Positions 9,172 through 18,092 of a stretch of 64,000 nucleotides of DNA are shown here, piece after piece. Numbering within the stretch: the first letter of the stretch is position 1; the number at the start of each line of letters is the position of its first letter. The notes under the pieces are model-generated. The model did not search any database and was not told the DNA's origin. It saw only the letters and a list, made by a program, of their open reading frames with translations. The stretch lies in the NCBI GenBank assembly GCA_942492735.1, contig OW818648.1, positions 3,100,001 through 3,164,000 of the forward strand, given 5' to 3'. A program made the translations under genes and the position numbers. The stretch comes from Sporobacter sp942492735. GTDB lineage: Bacteria; Bacillota; Clostridia; Oscillospirales; Oscillospiraceae.

Positions 9172-9247
9172 GTCCGGCTATGCCGGACTTCGGGTCGTGA
9201 GATCCGAAAGGCACAAAACCTCGTTTGAAAGATGCCTCTTTCAAACG
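9172..9247 (-). promoter_or_regulatory. Two hairpins between the DUF421 and DUF4363 genes, one containing a stop codon
   Basis: CGTTTGAAAGA and TCTTTCAAACG at 9222-9247 make a perfect 11-bp stem with a 4-nt loop, and the DUF421 stop codon lies inside it. Downstream on the minus strand, GTCCGGC-ATA-GCCGGAC (9172-9188) forms a second tight stem. Neither has a T-run. They could protect or divide the two-gene mRNA. Confidence 0.5.
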
Positions 9248-9936
9248 TTATCATCCTTGAGTGAGAAATAGATGCGGCCGTTATCATCGACTGTCAGCAG
9301 GTAGACGTCTTGTATATCACGCACTTTTCTGGCTGTCAGCTGTCTTTTGAGCCACGTCTCATTGAAACCCATTTTTTTTAGGTTTTTTTCAAGTACTCTG
9401 CCGTTATTGATGATCATGAACGGGTAACCGATATCCTCTGTTTGAATATTCATCTGTTTTGGCGTCACCGGCGACTGGTCAGCATACGGTAGTGTTGAAA
9501 GCGTTCCGTCCGTTTCAAGTATGGCATACTTAACGGTGCTGATATCCGTAATGCCTTTTTTCCGAAGCTGCTCCGACAATTCGTCGAGCGTAAACCTGTT
9601 GCTTTTCATTTCCTTTTGAACGATCTTGCCTTTGTTTATAATAAGGCTCGGTTTTCCGCAGACAAACGCTCGGAATTTTATGCTTTTCACGATAAATCCC
9701 GACATGAGCACCTCACAGCACAGGAGCGTCAATACAGGGATGAGTCCGTATAAAAGCGGTGTTCCGATATCCTGCAGCGGATGCGCGGCCAGATCCGAAA
9801 TGAGGACGGCGACAACGAGCTCTGCCGGCTCAAGCTCACCAACCTGACGCTTTCCCATAATTCTGAGTGATATGATAATCGCTGCATATAAGATCAGTGT
9901 CCTGATTATAGCAATCGCCAAAACTCTCACGTCCAT
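9241..9936 (-). CDS. DUF421 (YetF-type) membrane protein
   Basis: A 231-residue protein with three N-terminal membrane segments (about residues 5-24, 33-52, 58-78). The family motif LRIMGKRQVGELEPAELVVAVLISDLAA covers residues 24-51 and is shown here only by its ends, LRIMGKRQ and ISDLAA. The soluble part after residue 85 includes PSLIINKGKIVQKEM and the duplicated YetF-like beta fold. DUF421 proteins (YdfR, YrbG and YetF of Bacillus) act around spore or envelope functions, but their biochemistry is not established. A DUF4363 gene follows on the same strand. It diverges from purF with a 67-nt gap. Confidence 0.88.
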   Translation of the reverse strand: MDVRVLAIAIIRTLILYAAIIISLRIMGKRQVGELEPAELVVAVLISDLAAHPLQDIGTPLLYGLIPVLTLLCCEVLMSGFIVKSIKFRAFVCGKPSLIINKGKIVQKEMKSNRFTLDELSEQLRKKGITDISTVKYAILETDGTLSTLPYADQSPVTPKQMNIQTEDIGYPFMIINNGRVLEKNLKKMGFNETWLKRQLTARKVRDIQDVYLLTVDDNGRIYFSLKDDNV

Positions 9937-10003
9937 TCAAGTATTTCCGCCTGACTATTATTTACTGACGTCAGACGTATTATGTTTTATCAAGGAGACC
10001 TAA

Positions 10004-11362
10004 ATGTCCATACACGAGGAATGCGGAATATTCGGCATATATGATACTGAAGGCCATTGCGCAAATAGCACATATTACGGCCTTTATGCCCTGCAGCACA
10101 GAGGCCAGGAGCAGTGCGGCATCGCGGCCGTCAATAATCTTGAGCTGACGTGCTATAAGGATTCCGGCCTTGTCGGCGATGTCTTTTCAGAATCCATTCT
10201 CAACGAATTGAACGGCACAATGGCCATCGGTCATGTCCGCTACTCTACGACAGGCGGCTCACGGCGTGAAAACGCGCAGCCGTTGACGCTGAAATATGTC
10301 AAAGGCTCGCTTGCTGTTGCGCATAACGGCAATCTTATCAACACCGAAGCACTCAAGCGCGAGTACGAATATAAAGGGGCAATCTTCCACACGACAACAG
10401 ATTCCGAGGTTATCGCCTATATTATCGCCCAGGAACGGCTCCACAGCGGCAGCGTTGAACAAGCTGTCAAACGCGCCATGAGTCACCTGAAAGGCGCATA
10501 TTCTCTTGTTGTTATGTCTTCAAGAAAGCTGATTGCCGCACGCGACCCCTGGGGCTTCAGACCGCTGTGCATCGGCAGACGCGGTGACGCGATTGTCTTT
10601 GCTTCTGAGAGCTGCGCTCTCGACAGCGCAGGAGCCACCTTTATCCGCGATGTCGAGCCGGGTGAGGTTGTTTATGTTGTAAACGGCGAGCTTAAAAGCC
10701 TCAAGGATAACTGCGGCAGAAAATCAAATCTTTGCATATTTGAATATATATATTTTGCACGCCCCGACAGTATCATTGACGGGCAGAGCGTGCATGACTC
10801 GCGTATGCTCGCTGGGGCATATCTCGCGGCTGAGCACCCGATTGATGCCGATATCGTCATTGGCGTCCCCGACTCGGGCCTCGTCGCAGCAAAGGGTTAT
10901 GCCATGGCCTCGGGAATCCCGTATAACGACGGGTTTGTTAAAAACCGATATGTCGCGAGAACCTTTATTAAACCGACGCAGACGAGCCGTGAAATGGCTG
11001 TGAAGCTGAAGTTGAATCCATTGAAAGCGACGGTCTGCGGAAAACGCGTCATCATGATTGACGATTCTGTCGTCCGAGGGACAACATCAGGCCAGATCAT
11101 CAGACTTTTAAGAGATGCCGGCGCAAAAGAGGTTCACATGCTTTCCTCCGCACCTAAATTCATCAGCCCGTGTTATTTCGGCACAGATATTCCTTCTAAA
11201 AACGAGCTTTTTGCCTGCTGCCATACGACAGAGGAAATGTGTGCGCTGATTGGCGCCGACAGCCTCGGATTTTTGAGCATCGAGAGTCTCGGAAAAATTG
11301 CGCCTGATTCTAGATGTGGATTCTGTGACGCCTGCTTCACAGAGAAATACCCTATTTCTTAA
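10004..11362 (+). CDS. purF: Amidophosphoribosyltransferase (glutamine PRPP amidotransferase)
   Basis: PurF makes phosphoribosylamine from PRPP and glutamine, the first step of purine synthesis. It starts MSIHEECGIFGIYD, so a short propeptide would be removed to expose Cys7 as the N-terminal nucleophile. The glutaminase domain (YALQHRGQEQCGIAA, HNGNL) is followed by a phosphoribosyltransferase domain with the PRPP motif VIMIDDSVVRGTTSGQI. Cysteines in NLCIFEY, FACCH and CGFCDAC fit the [4Fe-4S]-containing Bacillus-type enzyme. Its length is 452 residues. No other pur gene is nearby; dapF follows after 23 nt. Confidence 0.96.
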   Translation: MSIHEECGIFGIYDTEGHCANSTYYGLYALQHRGQEQCGIAAVNNLELTCYKDSGLVGDVFSESILNELNGTMAIGHVRYSTTGGSRRENAQPLTLKYVKGSLAVAHNGNLINTEALKREYEYKGAIFHTTTDSEVIAYIIAQERLHSGSVEQAVKRAMSHLKGAYSLVVMSSRKLIAARDPWGFRPLCIGRRGDAIVFASESCALDSAGATFIRDVEPGEVVYVVNGELKSLKDNCGRKSNLCIFEYIYFARPDSIIDGQSVHDSRMLAGAYLAAEHPIDADIVIGVPDSGLVAAKGYAMASGIPYNDGFVKNRYVARTFIKPTQTSREMAVKLKLNPLKATVCGKRVIMIDDSVVRGTTSGQIIRLLRDAGAKEVHMLSSAPKFISPCYFGTDIPSKNELFACCHTTEEMCALIGADSLGFLSIESLGKIAPDSRCGFCDACFTEKYPIS

Positions 11363-11385
11363 TTGAGACGCGGGAGATATGCTGA

Positions 11386-12213
11386 ATGAAATTTACGAAA
11401 ATGCACGGTATCGGCAACGACTATATTTATATCAACTGCTTCGAAGAGAAGATCGATGATCCCGTTTCTCTGTCTGTGAAGTTATCCGACCGCCATTTCG
11501 GTATCGGCAGCGACGGTATCATTCTGATTTGTCCATCAGACATTGCCGACTTTAGAATGCAGATGTTTAATGCCGACGGCTCAGAGGGTAAAATGTGCGG
11601 AAACGGCATCCGCTGCGTCGCTAAATTTGTCTATGACCGAGGTTTGACAGAAAAGACCGAGATTACAGTTGATACGCGGTCCGGTATCAAAACTCTGACA
11701 ATGGCCGTTGAAGACGGCGCTGTGAAAACGGTCCGTGTCGATATGGGTGAACCGATTATCCACGCAGCCGATATCCCCGTTCTGTCAAGAACGCCTGAAT
11801 TTATTAATCAACCGGTGACAGTTGATGACACGAAATATATGATGACATGTGTCTCGATGGGCAATCCGCACGCCGTGACGTTTGTCGAGGATGTCGCTTC
11901 GTTGCCATTGTCTCTTATCGGGCCACCGCTCGAGAGCCATATGATATTCCCAGAGCGGGCGAATATTGAATTCGTCCAGCGCATTGACGATAAAACGCTC
12001 AAAATGCGCGTTTGGGAACGCGGCAGCGGTGAAACGCTCGCCTGCGGCACCGGCGCCTGCGCCGCTCTCGTGGCTGCTGTCCTCAACGGAAAATGCCGAC
12101 ACCGTGCCAAGCTTCTCCTACTCGGCGGAGAGCTCAACATTGACTGGAACGAAGTCAACAACCACGTCTATCTGACAGGCCCCGCAGAGTTTGTCTTCGA
12201 CGGCGAGATATAA
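11386..12213 (+). CDS. dapF: Diaminopimelate epimerase
   Basis: DapF converts LL- to meso-diaminopimelate for lysine and peptidoglycan. The two active-site cysteines lie in SEGKMCGNGIRCVAK (near residue 73) and GETLACGTGACAA (near residue 218), in the two pseudo-symmetric halves. The N-terminus FTKMHGIGNDYIYIN is typical. The length of 275 residues is standard. It works directly after DapL, encoded about 120 nt downstream, which supplies the LL isomer. Confidence 0.97.
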   Translation: MKFTKMHGIGNDYIYINCFEEKIDDPVSLSVKLSDRHFGIGSDGIILICPSDIADFRMQMFNADGSEGKMCGNGIRCVAKFVYDRGLTEKTEITVDTRSGIKTLTMAVEDGAVKTVRVDMGEPIIHAADIPVLSRTPEFINQPVTVDDTKYMMTCVSMGNPHAVTFVEDVASLPLSLIGPPLESHMIFPERANIEFVQRIDDKTLKMRVWERGSGETLACGTGACAALVAAVLNGKCRHRAKLLLLGGELNIDWNEVNNHVYLTGPAEFVFDGEI

Positions 12214-12228
12214 TTCTACCTACCTTCC

Positions 12229-12290
12229 TTAAAAAGGTTCCTTTCAAAAGGAGCCTTAGTGGGGCGGAGAGCGATTAATCGTCCTACGTA
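12229..12290. repeat. Hairpin repeat AAGG-TCCTTT/AAAGGAGCCTT followed by a degenerate GTAGG element
   Basis: AAGGTTCCTTT and AAAAGGAGCCTT form a hairpin, followed by GTGGGGCGGAGAGCGATTAATCG and a CCTACG end. The same hairpin, AAGGCTCCTTTTGAAAGGAG, with a matching GGAGAGCGATT context in inverse orientation occurs at 63590-63640. This is thus another copy of an intergenic repeat and may also end dapF transcription. Confidence 0.5.
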
Positions 12291-12331
12291 AATAACCATT
12301 CTCACAACTATACTTTTTAAGGAGCATTATC

Positions 12332-13549
12332 ATGGTCAAGATCAACAACAACTTTTTGAAGCTTCCCGGAGGGTATCTGTTTCCCGAGATATCCAGACGC
12401 GTCAAAGCTTTTTCGCAGGAAAATCCACCGAAACCCGTCATCCGGCTCGGTATCGGTGATGTGACGCAGCCGCTCTGTCCGGCCGTTATTGAGGCGATGC
12501 AAAAAGCGACCGAGGAGATGTCCAGAAAAGAGACGTTCAGAGGCTACAGCGATGATTCCTGCGGTTATGATTTTCTTAAGAACGCAATATCCGATATCGA
12601 TTATAAAGCGCGAGGCGTCACAATTGAACCGGATGAGATCTGTGTATCGGATGGTGCAAAGAGTGACTGCGGCAACATTGGAGATATCTTCTCAGCGGAC
12701 AATATCGTCGCGATCTGCGATCCCGTTTACCCTGTTTATGCCGATACAAATGTGATGTTCGGACGCGCCGGCGACCTTGGGAGCGACGGGAAATGGTCAA
12801 ATTTGATCTATCTCCCCTGCACCGAATCTAACGGCTTTGTTCCAGCACTTCCAGATAAAGTGCCCGATATCATCTATATCTGCTCCCCCAACAACCCGAC
12901 CGGCGCTGTCGCGACAAAAGAACAGCTGAAGGTCTGGGTGGATTTCGCCAACGCGCATCAGTCTGTCATTCTCTTCGATTCTGCCTACGAAGCGTATATC
13001 GTAGACAACGATATCCCCCGCAGTATTTATGAGATACCCGGCGCGGAAACGTGCGCCATCGAATTCCGAAGCTTTTCTAAAAAGGCCGGCTTTACTGGTA
13101 CACGCTGCGCGTACACTGTCTTTCCAAATGCGCTCGTACGGAACGGTGTGCAGCTGAAGTCGCTCTGGACGCGCCGACAAAATACGAAGTATAACGGCAC
13201 GGCTTACGTTATCCAGCGTGCAGCTGAGGCTGTCTATTCACCCGAAGGGCAAAAACAAACAGCCGAGACTATTTCTTACTATTTAAACAACGCAAAAATT
13301 ATCAGAGAAGGCTTTGCTCAGGCTGGTATTACCGCGTATGGCGGCGTCAACGCGCCATATATCTGGGCGAAAACGCCAAAAGGCATGCCTTCGTGGGACT
13401 TTTTTGATCTGCTGCTTAAGAAGGCTTGCGTCGTCACGACACCGGGCGCCGGCTTCGGCCCCTCAGGGGAGGGCTTCATCCGCGTGACAGCTTTCGGTGA
13501 TGTTGAGGCAACAAGGGAAGCGGTTAAACGTATTGCCCAGGTGCTCTGA
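12332..13549 (+). CDS. dapL: LL-diaminopimelate aminotransferase
   Basis: A fold-type I PLP enzyme that makes LL-diaminopimelate from tetrahydrodipicolinate in one step. Features are RLGIGDVTQPL near the N-terminus, YICSPNNPTGAV (substrate/PLP loop) and FRSFSKKAGFTGTR with the PLP-binding lysine. At 405 residues it fits DapL rather than DapC or AspC. It sits with dapF, so this genome uses the DapL variant of lysine synthesis found in many Clostridia. Confidence 0.95.
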   Translation: MVKINNNFLKLPGGYLFPEISRRVKAFSQENPPKPVIRLGIGDVTQPLCPAVIEAMQKATEEMSRKETFRGYSDDSCGYDFLKNAISDIDYKARGVTIEPDEICVSDGAKSDCGNIGDIFSADNIVAICDPVYPVYADTNVMFGRAGDLGSDGKWSNLIYLPCTESNGFVPALPDKVPDIIYICSPNNPTGAVATKEQLKVWVDFANAHQSVILFDSAYEAYIVDNDIPRSIYEIPGAETCAIEFRSFSKKAGFTGTRCAYTVFPNALVRNGVQLKSLWTRRQNTKYNGTAYVIQRAAEAVYSPEGQKQTAETISYYLNNAKIIREGFAQAGITAYGGVNAPYIWAKTPKGMPSWDFFDLLLKKACVVTTPGAGFGPSGEGFIRVTAFGDVEATREAVKRIAQVL

Positions 13550-13596
13550 TCTCATTAGAATCTGATCGCGCCATCGGCTTAATAGGAGGGTTATTT

Positions 13597-15426
13597 ATGT
13601 GTGGTATTGTTGGGTATACAGGACAGCAGGAAGCGACACCGATTATGTTAGACGGCCTCAAACGGCTTGAATACAGGGGCTATGACTCAGCAGGCGTTGT
13701 TATTAATCGTGATGGCGCGCTTTATCTCTGCAAGGCCAAGGGGTTTGTTGATGCGCTGAGCGATAAGATTGACGGCGGCCGCCTGATGCCGGGAAAAACA
13801 GGAATCGGTCATACGCGCTGGGCGACACATGGGAAACCGTCGGACGAAAACGCACATCCGCATGTCAGCAGCGGCGGTAAAATCGCGCTCGTACATAACG
13901 GCATCATCGAGAATTATCAGAAGCTCAGAGAAATGCTCATTTCAAAGGGTATCGACTTTAAGTCGGAGACCGATACAGAGGTCGCCGTCAATCTCATTCA
14001 GTATTTTTACAAAGGCGATATCTTAAAAGCAGTCTCTGAGGCGGCGCTTCGCATGGAAGGTTCCTATGCGCTCGGCGTTGTCTGCGAGGATTACCCTGAC
14101 CTGCTTATCGCTACCAGAAAAGAGAGCCCGCTAATCCTCGGAATCGGTGAAGATGAGAATTTCATTGCCTCCGATGTCGCGGCTGTTCTTAAATATACGC
14201 GGAATGTTTATTACCTGGACGATGATGAAATCGCCATGGTGACACCAAAAGGCATTAAAATCTATAGCTGTGATCTTGAAGAAGTAAATAAAGCGCCGGT
14301 CTATATCGACTGGGATATTACAGCAGCCGAAAAGGGCGGATACGAGCACTTCATGTTCAAGGAGATTATGGAACAGCCCGAAGCGGTACGCAAAGCACTT
14401 TCACCGAGAATCCAAAACGGCCGGGTCGTGCTGGATGGCATTAAACTGGATCCTGATTATATTAATAATCTGAACAGAATCTATATTGTCGGCTGCGGCT
14501 CGGCTTACCATGTCGGCGTTGTCGCTAAATACAACATGGAAAAGCTGGCGCGCATCCCCGTCGAGGCTGTTCTCGCTTCTGAATTCCGGTACTCATCCCC
14601 GCTGGTCGACGACAAAACGCTCGTCATTTGTATCAGCCAATCCGGCACGACAGCCGATACGATCGCCGCAATGCGTGAGGCGAAAAAGCTGGGGGCGCGC
14701 GTCCTGTCCATTGTCAATGTTGTCGGCAGCGTCATCGCTACCGAATCCGACGATGTCCTTTATACCTGGGCCGGTCCTGAAATCGCAGTGGCGACAACAA
14801 AGGCCTACAGCACACAGCTCGCTGTCACCTACCTCGTTTCTCTGTGTCTGGCCGATATAAGAGGCACCGTATCGAAAAATGAATATGACGACCTTGTAGC
14901 CGGTCTGTTAACGCTACCGTCAAAGCTTGACGAAATATTGAAAAACAAGGAGCACATTCAATATCTCGCCTCGATATACTTCAACAAAGAAGATATTTTC
15001 TTTATCGGGCGTAATATCGATTACGCGCTGACGCTTGAATCGTCCTTAAAGCTTAAGGAAATCTCTTATATCCATTCCGACGCTTACGCAGCCGGTGAGC
15101 TCAAGCATGGCACCATCTCGCTCATTGAGGAAGGGACGCTCGTTATCGCCATGGCCTCTTACATTAAGCTCATCGATAAAACCGTCAGCAACATTGTCGA
15201 GGTCAAATCACGCGGTGCCGAAATCCTAACACTAACGACGGCTATCGGTAAAGAACACGTTGCCCACGCATCGGATGAAATGATCATCATTCCGGATATT
15301 AACGAAGTCCTGCTCCCTTCTTTGGCGGTAGTCCCGATGCAGCTTTTCTCATATTATATGGCCTTGATGCGGGGCTGCAGCATCGATAAACCCCGCAACC
15401 TCGCCAAATCCGTCACAGTGGAGTAA
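13597..15426 (+). CDS. glmS: Glutamine--fructose-6-phosphate aminotransferase (isomerizing)
   Basis: GlmS makes glucosamine-6-phosphate for peptidoglycan. Cys2 in MCGIVGYTG is the glutaminase nucleophile, followed by LEYRGYDSAG and HTRWATHG. Two SIS sugar-isomerase domains follow (IVGCGSAYHVG, CISQSGTTADT, and later IGRNIDYALTLESSLKLKE), and the C-terminus ends in KSVTVE. Its length is 609 residues. Only 47 nt separate it from dapL, and I see no glmS ribozyme there, so metabolite control of the usual Gram-positive type is not evident. AGGAGGG precedes the ATG. Confidence 0.97.
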   Translation: MCGIVGYTGQQEATPIMLDGLKRLEYRGYDSAGVVINRDGALYLCKAKGFVDALSDKIDGGRLMPGKTGIGHTRWATHGKPSDENAHPHVSSGGKIALVHNGIIENYQKLREMLISKGIDFKSETDTEVAVNLIQYFYKGDILKAVSEAALRMEGSYALGVVCEDYPDLLIATRKESPLILGIGEDENFIASDVAAVLKYTRNVYYLDDDEIAMVTPKGIKIYSCDLEEVNKAPVYIDWDITAAEKGGYEHFMFKEIMEQPEAVRKALSPRIQNGRVVLDGIKLDPDYINNLNRIYIVGCGSAYHVGVVAKYNMEKLARIPVEAVLASEFRYSSPLVDDKTLVICISQSGTTADTIAAMREAKKLGARVLSIVNVVGSVIATESDDVLYTWAGPEIAVATTKAYSTQLAVTYLVSLCLADIRGTVSKNEYDDLVAGLLTLPSKLDEILKNKEHIQYLASIYFNKEDIFFIGRNIDYALTLESSLKLKEISYIHSDAYAAGELKHGTISLIEEGTLVIAMASYIKLIDKTVSNIVEVKSRGAEILTLTTAIGKEHVAHASDEMIIIPDINEVLLPSLAVVPMQLFSYYMALMRGCSIDKPRNLAKSVTVE

Positions 15427-15496
15427 CTTGCCCTAGATAGCAGCGCCATTTGTCTGTTTTAACCAGGTTTGTTTAATTGAAGCTCTAACCAAATAA

Positions 15497-15533
15497 AAAA
15501 GATCGAAGAGAATTCTTCGGTCTTTTCGTTTTT
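15497..15533 (+). terminator. Intrinsic terminator after glmS
   Basis: A stem built on GATCGAAGA/TCTTCGGTC with a GAAT loop is flanked by A- and T-runs (TCTTTTCGTTTTTG). It stands 70 nt past the glmS stop. Confidence 0.8.
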
Positions 15534-15578
15534 GTGGCTCTATGTCAATAGTTGGGGTAGGGCAAACGTACACGATGA

Positions 15579-15612
15579 CAGAACGCCGCAGCTTATAAGC
15601 TGCGGCGTTCTG
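15579..15612. terminator. Perfect 34-nt palindrome between glmS and the ABC operon
   Basis: The two 17-nt halves are exact inverted complements centred on TTATAA, with arms rich in GCCGCAGC. It lies between the convergent glmS and ABC-receptor genes, so it may end transcription from the minus side. There is only a weak T-run on either strand. The rest of 15427-15685 is otherwise empty. Confidence 0.55.
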
Positions 15613-15685
15613 CTTAAGAATGGAGGTTATCAGAGAGACACAGGATATGCGTTCTTTAATTCCAAATCATTCTTTTAATTGTAGG

Positions 15686-17005
15686 TTAAGCGGCCTTCTT
15701 GTAGGAATCCGGGATATCCATACGAGCGTTGAAGGTTTCGCGTGTAATACCGGCTGGATCATAATCGTACTCAGCGGCGCCGGCATAGACGTCAGCCCAC
15801 TCTAGGAGTGTCTTGTAGTTTTCGTGCGTCATCCAGTAGGAAGGCAGGAGCATTCCAGCATAGACACCGCCCGCTCTGGGGTCGTTTTCATTGATCCATG
15901 ACGGCCAGATGGTCTCTGGTGTCGCCTGACCGGCCATGAATGCGTACACTGCGCCGACAACAGCTTCGGCATAGATGGATGTTGGGGTATACATAGCGTA
16001 CTGCCAGCTGTCCTGGATACCATTATCCCACTGTCTTCTGAGTGATTCGCCGCCGATTGTGACGACGCAAGCAGTTTCCGCGTCAAAGCCCATGGAGTCT
16101 AAGGCTGCGGCCGAGCCCAGGGCAATGTCGTCAAAGAGGACGGAGACGAGCCAATGGGTATAAGTCGTCTGCTCGGAGAGGACAGCTGTGACAACCGTGT
16201 TGGCGCCGTCAAGTGTCGGGCCGGTTACGACGGTATCGGCGATAAAGAACTGATCGGCCATCTCAGGGTTCAACTTAAGGAATGCATCCTGAGCGCCGGT
16301 CGTACGCCAGTGGAGAACGTCAGCCATGGTGAAGTCGACCGAGATGTAGCCGATCTCTTCTTGCGGGACATCCTTCCAGGTCGTCTTCATATAGTCGTCC
16401 AGTTTCAAGCCCATCTGCTGGCCGAACCAGTAATGGTCAAACCCGACGAAGGGGTGGATCAGCGGTGTGCCTTCAGCTTCCATATTCAACGCAGGTGACA
16501 TGAAGCCCATCCAGGCAACGCCTGCTTCAGTGCATATCTCTTGAATACGCATATAGGTATTCGCGTCGGGATCGAAAATAAAGCCGTCAACACCCTGGTC
16601 GATGAAGGTCTGGAGGTTGGTCAGGAAGGCGTCGTTATCGCCGCCGGAGGACCACATCGGCGAATATTCCATGTTCATTTTTCCGCACCAGAACGCAAAC
16701 GCGGCACTGGACGAATCATAGAGCGGACCTGCGGTAGCGGTCATGTACTGGAGCGTATATCTCTCGCCTTTGCTGTAATCGAAATCCGGATCAAAGAACC
16801 CGACCTTGTCGAGTGGGTTCTCACCGTAGTTGCCTGAGTTCGACTGAGTGGCGTCCGGAGAAGCGACCGGTGCGTCTGTTGCAGGGGCAGTGCTCGGGGC
16901 AGTGCTGGCGCTGGCATCCGGGGATGTGCCTGTAGTTGTACCGCCGCATGCGAACAGCGACAATACCATCAGCATTGCCAGAACGATTGCAAGAATTTTT
17001 TTCAT
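15686..17005 (-). CDS. Sugar-type ABC transporter substrate-binding lipoprotein
   Basis: The N-terminus MKKILAIVLAMLMVLSLFAC is a lipoprotein signal with the lipid-bearing Cys at about position 20, followed by a low-complexity Ser/Thr/Ala/Pro linker. The body belongs to the periplasmic-binding type 1 fold (Peripla_BP_4-like): FIDQGVDGFIFDPDANTY and later LVSVLFDDIALGSAAALDSMG. At about 440 residues it is longer than RbsB. The upstream frame to 17044 lacks a separate ribosome site, whereas AAGGAGG precedes ATG 17005. It is the last gene of the four-gene operon. The ligand is unknown. The orphan receptor at 46388 shares its layout. Confidence 0.88.
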   Translation of the reverse strand: MKKILAIVLAMLMVLSLFACGGTTTGTSPDASASTAPSTAPATDAPVASPDATQSNSGNYGENPLDKVGFFDPDFDYSKGERYTLQYMTATAGPLYDSSSAAFAFWCGKMNMEYSPMWSSGGDNDAFLTNLQTFIDQGVDGFIFDPDANTYMRIQEICTEAGVAWMGFMSPALNMEAEGTPLIHPFVGFDHYWFGQQMGLKLDDYMKTTWKDVPQEEIGYISVDFTMADVLHWRTTGAQDAFLKLNPEMADQFFIADTVVTGPTLDGANTVVTAVLSEQTTYTHWLVSVLFDDIALGSAAALDSMGFDAETACVVTIGGESLRRQWDNGIQDSWQYAMYTPTSIYAEAVVGAVYAFMAGQATPETIWPSWINENDPRAGGVYAGMLLPSYWMTHENYKTLLEWADVYAGAAEYDYDPAGITRETFNARMDIPDSYKKAA

Positions 17006-17065
17006 TTTTTTCCTCCTTATTATTATAAAACTACTTATATTCACTCTTCCGAGTGGAACCCGTAA

Positions 17066-18082
17066 TTAGGATGCAGCCTTCTCCTTGGTTGCCGAGCCTT
17101 GCTTGATTGCAGCGGCTACCAGAATGCGGCGCATGCGCATAGCGTTGATATTGTCCATAAAGAGCGCGATGATCAGAAGGACGCCGGGCATGGCGGTGGT
17201 GACGTAGGCCGGAGCCTTTATCATGATGAGACCGGTGGTGAAGACGTTCAGCAGAACAAGTCCGATCGCAGCGCCGCCGATGCCGCCGGCACCACCCATG
17301 AATGAGATACCGCCGAGAAGAGATGCGATCATCGCCTGCATATTAGGCGCCGCAATGCTAAAGCCGGCTGGGTTGGCCTGCTTTCTGAGACAAGCCCAGA
17401 TGAGGGCTGCGATGGCGGACATAACGCCCTGTGAGGTATACAGATAGGCGCGTGTCTTCCGGATATTAAGGCCGCAGAGCCGCGCGGCAAACATGTTTCC
17501 GCCGATCATATAGATGCTGCGGCCGAACCGCGTCTTATACAGAACAAAAGTGTGCGCCAGAACGATAACGACCATCAGTATGAAAAAGATGGGAATGATA
17601 TCGAAAAGGGCTATTTTGCCGATATCCGTGAAGCTGGGCGCATTGATGGCGATGGAGTTGCCTCGGGTGGCAACGTTAGCGATGCCGAGGAAAATCGTCG
17701 ACGTCGCGATGGTGGCGATGAACGGCTGAATTTTCAATCCATTCATTAAGCCGACGTTGATGAGACCGCACACAGCGCCGGTGGCTAGCCCCGCGATGAC
17801 CCCTATGATCCATGGCAGTTCGCGGAAATTTTCAATAAATAGGCCAAAAATAAGCATGGACAGCGCCCCGACGCCGCCGGCCGACATATCGAAATTGCCG
17901 CTTAAGAGCAGAATCGATATACCCGCAAGCATGACGCCCTGAAAGCTCAAGGTGTTGAGCAGGTTGCGCACGTTTCCTTTTGCCAGAAAGCTCGGACTTA
18001 TGAGCCATACGCCAAAGATAAGCACAACTGTTATAATGACGAGCCCGAATGTTTTTGTATTAAATACGCTTTTCTTTACCAT
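17066..18082 (-). CDS. ABC transporter permease, RbsC type (second)
   Basis: A BPD_transp_2-family inner-membrane permease with about eight to ten helices. Family segments are MLAGISILLLSGNFDMSAGG, GLMNGLKIQPFIATIATSTI and SLLGGISFMGGAGG. It starts at ATG 18082 with GAGGAGAG upstream; the longer frame to 18196 overlaps the ATPase gene and is not used. It is paired with another permease at 19614, so the channel is probably a heterodimer like LsrC/LsrD. It follows the ATPase by 10 nt. Confidence 0.9.
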   Translation of the reverse strand: MVKKSVFNTKTFGLVIITVVLIFGVWLISPSFLAKGNVRNLLNTLSFQGVMLAGISILLLSGNFDMSAGGVGALSMLIFGLFIENFRELPWIIGVIAGLATGAVCGLINVGLMNGLKIQPFIATIATSTIFLGIANVATRGNSIAINAPSFTDIGKIALFDIIPIFFILMVVIVLAHTFVLYKTRFGRSIYMIGGNMFAARLCGLNIRKTRAYLYTSQGVMSAIAALIWACLRKQANPAGFSIAAPNMQAMIASLLGGISFMGGAGGIGGAAIGLVLLNVFTTGLIMIKAPAYVTTAMPGVLLIIALFMDNINAMRMRRILVAAAIKQGSATKEKAAS

Positions 18083-18092
18083 GTTTCTCTCC

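Noticed and set aside
13550..13596. glmS ribozyme before glmS
   Set aside because: The gap is only 47 nt and holds no ribozyme core; too short for the fold.
15620..15805. Small plus-strand frame after glmS
   Set aside because: It overlaps the end of the ABC receptor gene and has no ribosome site of its own beyond a chance GGAGG.
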